Assembly (NCBI GenBank): GCA_947644185.1
Contig: CANRZC010000044.1
Span: 1-11,514, forward strand
Length of the DNA stretch: 11,514 bases
Source: an uncultured Acetatifactor sp.
Lineage (GTDB): Bacteria > Bacillota > Clostridia > Lachnospirales > Lachnospiraceae
Direction: 5' to 3'
Positions 1-5,702 of this stretch are shown here, one piece after another (position 1 is the first letter of the stretch; each line of letters begins with the position of its first letter). The notes under the pieces were generated by a model, which made no database searches, was not told the DNA's origin, and saw nothing but the letters and a program-made list of their open reading frames with translations. The position numbers were made by a program, and so were the translations under genes.

Positions 1-314
1 ACTTTATTGAGGCATATGACGCCAACGAGAGGACGCTGACCCAGTATATTATTGGTACCTTCAGCCAGATGGATGTGCCTTTGACAGCAGCGGCAAAGGG
101 AAGACGCTCCAGAGAAGCCTACATGCAGGGTCTGACCGTGGAAATCCTGCAAAAAGAGAGGGATGAAGTCATCCATGTGACTGCAGAGGATATTCGCAGT
201 CTGGGAGCCTATATCAGGGCCTTTATGGAGGATGATTTCCTCTGTGCGGTGGGCAGTGAGCAGAAAATCAAGGCGGAAGCGGATAAGTTTATGAATGTTG
301 AAACCCTTTCCTAA
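1..314 (+). CDS. M16-family zinc metallopeptidase, C-terminal fragment (5' end outside window)
   Basis: The reading frame is open from base 3 (two bases of a split codon precede it) to the TAA at 312-314, giving the last ~103 residues of a longer protein. The tail reads FIEAYDANERTLTQYIIGTF, then a stretch with SREAYMQGLT, VTAEDIRSLG and a final DDFLCAVGSEQKI segment. This pattern is typical of the last domain of M16C (PreP/Cym1-like, insulinase-superfamily) peptidases, which degrade peptides in a closed two-half chamber. The HxxEH zinc motif would lie near the N-terminus, outside the window, so catalytic competence cannot be judged. An in-frame ATG at 69 is internal, not the true start. A strong terminator follows within 25 bases, so this is the last gene of its transcript. 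Family assignment is by recognition of the tail only. Confidence 0.75.
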   Translation, partial: FIEAYDANERTLTQYIIGTFSQMDVPLTAAAKGRRSREAYMQGLTVEILQKERDEVIHVTAEDIRSLGAYIRAFMEDDFLCAVGSEQKIKAEADKFMNVETLS

Positions 315-337
315 GAATTTTCGTCTATATTAGTAGA

Positions 338-377
338 CCGGGACGTTCCTGTCAGGCTGGAATGTCCCGGCTTTTTT
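338..377 (+). terminator. Intrinsic terminator after the M16 peptidase gene
   Basis: A 12-bp stem pairs 338-349 with 359-370 (one G-T wobble) around a 9-base loop, and six T residues follow at 372-377. It lies 24 bases past the peptidase stop codon. The stem is GC-rich at its base (CCGGGAC paired with GTCCCGG), as expected for Rho-independent termination. Confidence 0.93.
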
Positions 378-504
378 ACAAGGGAGGTCTGGCGGAGCCC
401 CAAAGGGCGTGGATAGATGGCAGCCACAGGGGAGTGACAGAAAGCCCGGACCAGACAGTAAAAGCAGTGGCAGTGCCCACAGGTAGGGCAGAAGGGAGGA
501 GTGT

Positions 505-1587
505 ATGAAAAGTATGGCAAGAAAAAGTGGGGAGAAAAAGAGACGGACTGCTGGCAAAAGGATTTTGACAGGGATTTTCGGATGTGTTTTGACTACAATT
601 CTGTTTACTGGTTGTGGCTCCGCAGACAGCGGGGCAACGAAGATGACCACAGACAGTATGGACATCATGAATAGCAATTTGGATTACAATGCTGGAGCAG
701 GCGTATATGAGGAGGCTGCAGCGCCGGAGTATGAAATGGATTACGGCGCAGACGGTTCCACAAAATCCAGTAACGGAGGTATTTTAGATGACAGAAAGCT
801 GATTCAGAATGTGCGTCTTGAGGTGGAGACCAAAGAATTCGAACAGTTGATGACCTCGCTGGAGACCCAGGTGGAGGACATGGGCGGCTACGTAGAGAGC
901 ATGGAGACTTACAATGGCAGCAGCTATTCCGACTATTCTGGCTCTCGCTATGCACAGATAACCTTTCGCGTTCCTAGGGGACAGTTGAACGCATTTTTGC
1001 AGACCGTGTCGGACATTAGCAATGTGGTCAGGCGTTACGAAAATGTGGAGGATGTGACCCTGTCCTATGTAGACATGGAGAGCCGCAAGAATACCCTGCG
1101 CACAGAACAGTCCCGGCTTTTGGAATTCCTGGACCGGGCGGAGACTGTGGAGGAGATTATCACGCTGGAGGAGAGGCTGTCGGAAGTGCGGTACCAGCTG
1201 GAGAGTATGGAGTCCCAGCTGCGGACCATTGACAATCTGGTGGACTACAGCACAGTAGAAATCAATGTATCGGAAGTCAGGGAGCTGACTCCTGTGGAGC
1301 TGGAGGAGCCCAGCGTCTGGGAGCGCATCGGAAAGGGATTTATGGGAAGCCTGAGGGACATCGGGGGAGACGCCCAAGAGACACTTGTCTGGTTTGTGAC
1401 ACATATCCCCTATCTGGTGATTTGGGCATTGGTTATTCTGGTCCTTGTGATTTGCGGGAAGAAAATGCGGGCAAAACAGCTTCGGAAGAAGGAGGCCAGA
1501 GAACAGGAGGAGAGAGCCAGGATGCAGGCCAGAGAGGCTAAGCTCCAGGAGTGGGAGGCTGGACAGGATGCAGGTGTCAAAAAATGA
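505..1587 (+). CDS. DUF4349-type lipoprotein with C-terminal membrane segment
   Basis: A 360-residue protein. The N-terminus is basic (residues 5-19), followed by a hydrophobic run and a lipobox FTGC with Cys37, so signal peptidase II processing and lipid anchoring outside the membrane are expected. Residues ~40-90 are low-complexity. From ~95 comes a conserved globular part (DRKLIQNVRLEVETKEFEQL, then ITFRVPRGQLNAFL) typical of DUF4349. Residues ~180-245 form a heptad-like coiled coil (SRLLEFLDRAETVEEIITLE and onward). A single membrane segment lies at about 301-317, followed by a very basic and acidic helical tail. The function of the family is unknown. The start is set by GGGAGGA at 494-500, four bases upstream. 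It follows a terminator with no recognisable promoter in the 127-base gap and precedes the era promoter, so it is probably its own unit. The DUF assignment is by recognition. Confidence 0.85.
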   Translation: MKSMARKSGEKKRRTAGKRILTGIFGCVLTTILFTGCGSADSGATKMTTDSMDIMNSNLDYNAGAGVYEEAAAPEYEMDYGADGSTKSSNGGILDDRKLIQNVRLEVETKEFEQLMTSLETQVEDMGGYVESMETYNGSSYSDYSGSRYAQITFRVPRGQLNAFLQTVSDISNVVRRYENVEDVTLSYVDMESRKNTLRTEQSRLLEFLDRAETVEEIITLEERLSEVRYQLESMESQLRTIDNLVDYSTVEINVSEVRELTPVELEEPSVWERIGKGFMGSLRDIGGDAQETLVWFVTHIPYLVIWALVILVLVICGKKMRAKQLRKKEAREQEERARMQAREAKLQEWEAGQDAGVKK

Positions 1588-1599
1588 TGCCTAATACAA

Positions 1600-1628
1600 T
1601 TGATTTTTCCGAAAAGCTCTTGTATAAT
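1600..1628 (+). promoter_or_regulatory. Sigma-A-type promoter for era
   Basis: A -35 box TTGATT (1600-1605) and a perfect -10 box TATAAT (1623-1628) are separated by exactly 17 bases. The predicted start of transcription is near 1635, about 108 bases upstream of the era ATG and at the first bases of an inverted repeat. It would drive era, the YqzL-like ORF and recO. Confidence 0.85.
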
Positions 1629-1633
1629 ACTAG

Positions 1634-1702
1634 ACAATAGAATCCTTTGGATTCTATTGTACATGATAACAGAATCCTTCCTTTGGATTCTATTATACAT
1701 GA
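1634..1702 (+). repeat. Two adjacent inverted-repeat units in the era 5' leader
   Basis: Unit 1 (1634-1666) holds a perfect 12-bp inverted repeat, 1634-1645 against 1649-1660, with a TTT loop. Unit 2 (1667-1702) abuts it and has a 7-bp stem, 1671-1677 against 1685-1691, with a 7-base loop enlarged by four bases. The right arms are 21-bp direct repeats (1646-1666 and 1682-1702) that differ at one position (G1659/A1695). The array starts at the predicted transcription start, so it could be an operator or 5' mRNA stem-loops. It lacks a T-run after either stem, so it is not a normal terminator. Its role is unknown. Confidence 0.85.
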
Positions 1703-1742
1703 AAAATGCAATCAAACAAAAAAGCAGACAAATGAGGTAGAG

Positions 1743-2657
1743 ATGGAGAATAAACCGTATAAGTCAGGCTTTGTCACTTTAATTGGCAGGCCCAACGTGG
1801 GGAAGTCCACGTTGATGAATCATTTGATTGGGCAGAAGATAGCAATCACATCCAATAAGCCCCAGACCACCCGCAACCGGATTCGGACTGTGCTGACCAC
1901 CCAGGAGGGGCAGATCGTGTTCGTGGATACGCCGGGTATCCACAAATCGAAGAACAAGCTAGGGCAGTATATGGTAAGCGCTGCCGAGACTACTCTGGAT
2001 CAGGTAGACGTAATCCTGTGGCTGGTGGAGCCCTCCAGCTTTATCGGAGCTGGCGAGAGACATATCATAGAGGAATTACAGAAGGTCAAGGCCCCAATTA
2101 TTCTGGTAATCAATAAGACGGACACGGTGAAAAAAGAGGAAGTTCTTTTCTTTATTGACACCTATCGAAAGGCCATAGATTGTGCAGAAATTGTGCCTGT
2201 GTCCGCCTTAAAGGGGGACAATACAGATGAGCTGGTGAAATGCATCTTTCGCTATCTCCCGGAAGGGCCGGCCTATTTTGACGAGGATACCATTACGGAT
2301 CAGCCCATGCGGGAGATTGTGGCAGAGCTGATTCGGGAGAAAGCCTTGCGTCTGCTGGAGGATGAAGTGCCCCACGGCATCGCAGTGGAAGTGGAATCCA
2401 TGAAAGAAGAGGGAAAAATATGTCAGATCGAGGCGTCTATTGTCTGTGAAAAGGATTCCCACAAGGGGATCATTATTGGAAAGGGCGGACAGATGCTTAA
2501 AAAAATCGGCAGTGCAGCCAGAAGAGATATCGAAGAGATGCTGGAGATGCAGGCCAACCTGAAAATTTTTGTGAAGGTGCGCAAGGATTGGAGGGACAGT
2601 GACTATCTGCTGCGAAACTTTGGCTATAATCAAAAGGACATCACAGGAAATGATTAG
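1743..2657 (+). CDS. era: GTPase Era (16S rRNA-binding ribosome assembly factor)
   Basis: A 304-residue protein, the usual Era length. Era is an essential-type GTPase that binds the 3' end of 16S rRNA and helps mature the 30S subunit. G1 GRPNVGKST is at residues 15-23, a switch I segment TTRNRIR at 42-48, G3 DTPG at 62-65, G4 NKTD at 124-127 and G5 SAL at 154-156. The C-terminal KH domain has its GKGG loop at 246-249. The start was chosen at 1743 because GAGG (1734-1737) lies five bases upstream and the protein then begins with the usual short lead before the G domain. An in-frame upstream ATG at 1647 would add 32 residues translated from the inverted repeats, which is implausible. Likely co-transcribed with the YqzL-like ORF and recO. 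Confidence 0.98.
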   Translation: MENKPYKSGFVTLIGRPNVGKSTLMNHLIGQKIAITSNKPQTTRNRIRTVLTTQEGQIVFVDTPGIHKSKNKLGQYMVSAAETTLDQVDVILWLVEPSSFIGAGERHIIEELQKVKAPIILVINKTDTVKKEEVLFFIDTYRKAIDCAEIVPVSALKGDNTDELVKCIFRYLPEGPAYFDEDTITDQPMREIVAELIREKALRLLEDEVPHGIAVEVESMKEEGKICQIEASIVCEKDSHKGIIIGKGGQMLKKIGSAARRDIEEMLEMQANLKIFVKVRKDWRDSDYLLRNFGYNQKDITGND

Positions 2658-2752
2658 CAAGACCTACCAGTAAAAAAAGGAATATAAAAAGTGAAAATGC
2701 AGACTCTAAGTATGAAAAGATTTTCGAAGGCTGTACACAGGAGGATGCAGAA

Positions 2753-2941
2753 ATGGAAGAAAGGTACTGGGAGCGATTCTTAAGCAGCGGAAAAGTGGAA
2801 GATTATCTGTCTTTCATATCAAATGTGAGGCAGGAGCAGAGCAAAAAGGGCGATCATGCAGGACTATATATTGGTGACAGGAATCATACTGAAGCAGAGC
2901 CCTGTGGGGGAGTACGACAGGCGTATCAGTCTTTTGACTAA
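2753..2941 (+). CDS. Small YqzL-like protein, overlapping the start of recO
   Basis: A 62-residue ORF with a very good AGGAGG at 2739-2744, eight bases before the ATG. The N-terminal segment MEERYWERFLSSGKVEDYL fits the short YqzL pattern (aromatic-W-x-x-F, then TG/SG-x-V-x-x-YL). In Bacillus subtilis, yqzL lies between era and recO, the same position as here. Its function is unknown. The oddity is length: after about residue 34 the frame runs on across the first 86 bases of recO in a different reading frame, so residues 35-62 share DNA with RecO codons 1-28. That tail is polar and looks unlike a folded domain. Termination inside recO could couple its translation to recO. The small size makes a chance frame possible, but the ribosome binding site and synteny argue for a real gene. 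Confidence 0.65.
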   Translation: MEERYWERFLSSGKVEDYLSFISNVRQEQSKKGDHAGLYIGDRNHTEAEPCGGVRQAYQSFD

Positions 2942-3530
2942 GGAGAAAGGGAAGGTGGCGGCCTTTGCCAGAGGAGCCAGAAAGCCAGGCAGCCGTCTGG
3001 CAGCAGCCACCAACCCTTTTTCCTTTGGCAATTTCAAGCTTTATGAAGGAAAAAGTGCTTACACCCTTGCAGAAGCAGATGTGAAAAACTATTTTGAAGA
3101 GCTTCGTTCAGATTATATCGGCGCCTGCTATGGCATGTATTTTGCAGAGGTGACAGATTTTTGTACCAGAGAGGGCAATGATGAGCGGGAGATGATGAAG
3201 CTTCTATACCAGTCTCTGCGTGCACTCTGCGCCGCATCTCTTCCCAATCCTCTGGTGCGCTGTGTATTCGAGTGCAGGACCATGATGGTCAACGGGGAGT
3301 TTCCCAGGGATTTCACCAGAGAAGGACTGACACCGCTTATAGGGGCGGTTGTGGAGGATTCCACAGTATTTGCCTTGCACTACATAACAACCAGTCCGGT
3401 GGAAAAGCTTTATACTTTCAATGTGACGGATATGGTTCTTGAGCAGCTGGAGACTGTGGCAGGACAGTACATGAAGCGGTTTGCGGGACATTCGTTTAAA
3501 AGCCTTGAAGTTTTGCAAACTCTATGTTGA
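2856..3530 (+). CDS. recO: DNA repair protein RecO (recombination mediator)
   Basis: A 224-residue protein. RecO acts with RecR to load RecA on SSB-coated single-stranded DNA in gap repair. The N-terminal OB-fold region shows the family pattern: VTGIILKQSPVGEYDRRISL, then GKVAAFARGARKPGSRLAAA, TNPFSFGNFKLYEGKSAYTL and onward to about residue 80. The rest is the helical domain. The zinc-finger CxxC pairs found in many RecO proteins are not visible; the only nearby cysteines are isolated. It is a little shorter than the ~250 residues common in Bacillus. The start at 2856 gives the canonical N-terminus and has AAGGG at 2846-2850, five bases upstream. It overlaps the YqzL-like ORF by 86 bases, suggesting translational coupling, and its stop codon overlaps the next promoter. 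Confidence 0.95.
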   Translation: MQDYILVTGIILKQSPVGEYDRRISLLTKEKGKVAAFARGARKPGSRLAAATNPFSFGNFKLYEGKSAYTLAEADVKNYFEELRSDYIGACYGMYFAEVTDFCTREGNDEREMMKLLYQSLRALCAASLPNPLVRCVFECRTMMVNGEFPRDFTREGLTPLIGAVVEDSTVFALHYITTSPVEKLYTFNVTDMVLEQLETVAGQYMKRFAGHSFKSLEVLQTLC

Positions 3531-3555
3531 AAAAACGAAATGTTTTTGGTACAAT
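3527..3555 (+). promoter_or_regulatory. Sigma-A-type promoter for the lipoprotein-glyS unit
   Basis: A -35 box TTGAAA (3527-3532) and a -10 box TACAAT (3550-3555) are separated by 17 bases. The -35 box contains the recO stop codon (TGA, 3528-3530). Transcription should start near 3562, about 23 bases before the lipoprotein ATG, leaving no room for a long leader or T-box riboswitch. Confidence 0.75.
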
Positions 3556-3584
3556 TACTTAAGAATTTTGGAGGCTGAGGGAAG

Positions 3585-4193
3585 ATGATGAGAAAATATG
3601 GAAAACTTGCGGTAGCGCTTTGCCTGTGTGCCCTGTTCCTCGTGGGCTGTGGCGGAGCAAAGGTGCCGGATATTGTAGACACTCCTTCTGTGACTGTGGA
3701 CAAGGAGGGAGCAGTCACTGTATGGCAGGTGGGACTGTTTGATAAGGCTGACTATGTTCTCTCAGAGCTCCAGGCCATGGCCAGCGAGGAGGCGGGACAA
3801 TATAACAGCTCTGTAGGCAAATCGGCAGCTGTGGCAGTGGAAAAGGTAGAGGCCCTGGAGGACGGCAGTGGAAAGGTCGTGGTGACATATCGCTTTGACG
3901 GCTGGGAGAGCGCCTCGGAATTTTTACAGGAGGTATTTTTCACTGGAACGGTGGCGGATGCGGTGCAGCAGGGGCGCACCTCTGGTGTGGATATGGAGAG
4001 CGTAAAGGACGGTGCAGATTTTTCGGAGGAATTGCTACAGCAGGCGGAGGGCCATGTGTTGATTACTGATATGAAGGGAAATGTGTATTGTCCTGGAAAG
4101 GTGACCCATATGAGTAAGGGCGCGTCTCTAAACCCAGATGGAAGCATCAATACTTTAGGTGTGGAAGGGATAGCCTGCGTTTTATATGAATAA
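3585..4193 (+). CDS. Small lipoprotein of unknown function
   Basis: A 202-residue protein with a clear lipoprotein signal: basic start (MMRKYGK), a hydrophobic core, and a lipobox LVGC with Cys22. The mature part has no membrane segment and few cysteines, and should be anchored on the outer face of the membrane. After the signal comes a beta-rich domain with segments such as VTVWQVGLFDKADYVLSEL and KVVVTYRFDGWESASEFL, ending in a compact hydrophobic C-terminus. No catalytic motif is recognised. Two consecutive Met codons (3585, 3588) are possible starts; GAGGG at 3577-3581 gives better spacing to the second, and GGAGG at 3570-3574 gives 10 bases to the first. It sits 39 bases upstream of glyS and probably shares its transcript. 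Confidence 0.85.
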   Translation: MMRKYGKLAVALCLCALFLVGCGGAKVPDIVDTPSVTVDKEGAVTVWQVGLFDKADYVLSELQAMASEEAGQYNSSVGKSAAVAVEKVEALEDGSGKVVVTYRFDGWESASEFLQEVFFTGTVADAVQQGRTSGVDMESVKDGADFSEELLQQAEGHVLITDMKGNVYCPGKVTHMSKGASLNPDGSINTLGVEGIACVLYE

Positions 4194-4232
4194 AATAGAG
4201 GTTTTTAGAAAACAGAAAGGTATGGTTTCAAT

Positions 4233-5621
4233 ATGGAAAAGACAATGGAAAAAATCGTGGCACTGGCAAAGGCAAGGGGCTTCATATATCCTGGGTCGGA
4301 GATTTATGGTGGCCTGGCCAACACGTGGGACTACGGCAACCTGGGCGTGGAACTGAAGAACAATGTGAAAAGGGCATGGTGGCAGAAATTTATTCAGGAG
4401 AATCCTTACAATGTAGGCGTGGACTGTGCGATTCTGATGAATCCTCAGACTTGGGTGGCCAGCGGTCATATTGGCGGCTTTTCCGATCCTTTGATGGACT
4501 GTAAGGAATGTCATGAGAGATTCCGGGCAGATAAACTCATTGAGGATTTCTGTGCAGAAAAAGGGATAGCCCTTTCCGAGAGTGTAGATGCCTGGAGCCA
4601 GGAGCAGATGAAGGCTTTTGTGGAGGAGCATAATATTCCCTGCCCTAGCTGTGGCAAGCACAGCTTTACAGACATCAGACAGTTCAATCTGATGTTCAAG
4701 ACCTTTCAGGGCGTCACCGAGGATGCAAAGAGCGTGGTGTATCTGCGCCCTGAGACAGCACAGGGTATCTTTGTGAATTTCAAGAATGTACAGAGAACTT
4801 CCCGCAAAAAGATTCCCTTTGGCATCGGCCAGATCGGCAAGTCCTTCCGCAATGAGATCACGCCGGGCAACTTCACTTTCCGCACCCGGGAGTTCGAGCA
4901 GATGGAGCTGGAGTTCTTCTGTGAACCAGGCACGGATATGGAATGGTTCCAATACTGGAGAGGATTCTGCAGGGATTGGCTACTTTCCCTGGGGATGAAA
5001 GAGGATGAGATGCGTCTGCGGGATCACAGCCCGGAAGAACTGAGCTTCTACAGCAAGGGAACCACAGATATTGAATTCCTGTTTCCCTTTGGCTGGGGCG
5101 AGCTCTGGGGCATTGCTGACAGAACAGACTATGACCTGACCCAGCATGCCAACACCTCTGGTGAAGACATGAGCTATTACGATGATGAGAAGAAAGAAAA
5201 ATACATACCTTATGTGGTAGAGCCGTCCCTGGGCGCAGATCGGGTGGTGCTGGCATTCCTGTGTGCAGCCTATGATGAGGAGGAGCTGGAAGGCGGCGAT
5301 ATGCGTACCGTGCTCCGTTTCCACCCTGCACTGGCGCCGGTTAAGATTGGCGTACTGCCTCTTTCCAAGAAACTGGGTGAGGGTGCTGAGAAAGTTTATG
5401 CGCAGCTTTCTAAAAAGTACAATTGCGAGTATGATGACAGAGGGAACATTGGCAAGAGATACCGTCGCCAGGATGAGATTGGGACACCGTTCTGCATTAC
5501 CTATGACTTTGATTCCGAGACAGATGGCTGTGTGACGGTGCGCTTTAGGGATTCCATGGAGCAGGAGAGAGTGGCGATCCAGGATCTAGATGCTTATTTT
5601 GCGGATAAATTTGTCTTTTAA
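4233..5621 (+). CDS. glyS: Glycyl-tRNA synthetase, single-chain homodimeric (alpha2) type
   Basis: A 462-residue class II enzyme that charges tRNA-Gly with glycine using ATP in the cytoplasm. Signatures in order: the N-terminal YPGSEIYGGLANTWDYGNLG block (residues 19-38); CKEC at 90-93 in the insertion, with CPSC at 137-140, a likely zinc-like Cys set; RPETAQG at 172-178; motif 2 with FRNE at 205-208 and the glycine-site segment REFEQME at 219-225; motif 3 with GADR at 334-337; and the anticodon-binding domain from about 360 (LAPVKIGVLPLSKKLGEGAE). This is the single-polypeptide type rather than the two-subunit GlyQ/GlyS of Bacillus. The ribosome binding site is poor (AAAGG, 12 bases upstream of 4233), so the in-frame ATG at 4245 is an alternative start. 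An intrinsic terminator follows. Confidence 0.97.
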   Translation: MEKTMEKIVALAKARGFIYPGSEIYGGLANTWDYGNLGVELKNNVKRAWWQKFIQENPYNVGVDCAILMNPQTWVASGHIGGFSDPLMDCKECHERFRADKLIEDFCAEKGIALSESVDAWSQEQMKAFVEEHNIPCPSCGKHSFTDIRQFNLMFKTFQGVTEDAKSVVYLRPETAQGIFVNFKNVQRTSRKKIPFGIGQIGKSFRNEITPGNFTFRTREFEQMELEFFCEPGTDMEWFQYWRGFCRDWLLSLGMKEDEMRLRDHSPEELSFYSKGTTDIEFLFPFGWGELWGIADRTDYDLTQHANTSGEDMSYYDDEKKEKYIPYVVEPSLGADRVVLAFLCAAYDEEELEGGDMRTVLRFHPALAPVKIGVLPLSKKLGEGAEKVYAQLSKKYNCEYDDRGNIGKRYRRQDEIGTPFCITYDFDSETDGCVTVRFRDSMEQERVAIQDLDAYFADKFVF

Positions 5622-5640
5622 GGAAAGGGTGGATTAAGGG

Positions 5641-5667
5641 GGCAGAAGGATTCTTCTGCCTCTTTTT
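5641..5667 (+). terminator. Intrinsic terminator after glyS
   Basis: A perfect 8-bp stem (5641-5648 with 5653-5660, GGCAGAAG/CTTCTGCC) with a GATT tetraloop, followed by TCTTTTT at 5661-5667. It lies 19 bases past the glyS stop and separates the housekeeping unit from the J-like/TPR gene. Confidence 0.9.
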
Positions 5668-5702
5668 GTATCTATAGCCGTGCTAGAACAGGAGGCGGAC
5701 AC

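Noticed and set aside
311..520. Cys-rich 69-residue ORF on the - strand
   Set aside because: It runs antisense through the terminator stem and the DUF4349 ribosome binding site, has no ribosome binding site of its own, and its Cys residues arise from the complement of Gly/Thr-like triplets.
1647..1742. In-frame upstream start that would lengthen Era by 32 residues
   Set aside because: The added residues translate the inverted repeats, there is no ribosome binding site at 1647, and the ATG at 1743 has GAGG at good spacing and gives the usual Era N-terminus.
4194..4232. T-box riboswitch or leader for glyS
   Set aside because: Only 39 bases separate the lipoprotein stop from glyS, and only about 23 bases of leader precede the lipoprotein; neither can hold a T-box, and no T-box consensus is visible.
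4182..4952. 256-residue open frame on the - strand
   Set aside because: It lies antisense to glyS, whose class II synthetase motifs are unmistakable, and its product has no recognisable motif. Similar long - strand frames inside the DUF4349 and TPR genes were rejected for the same reason.
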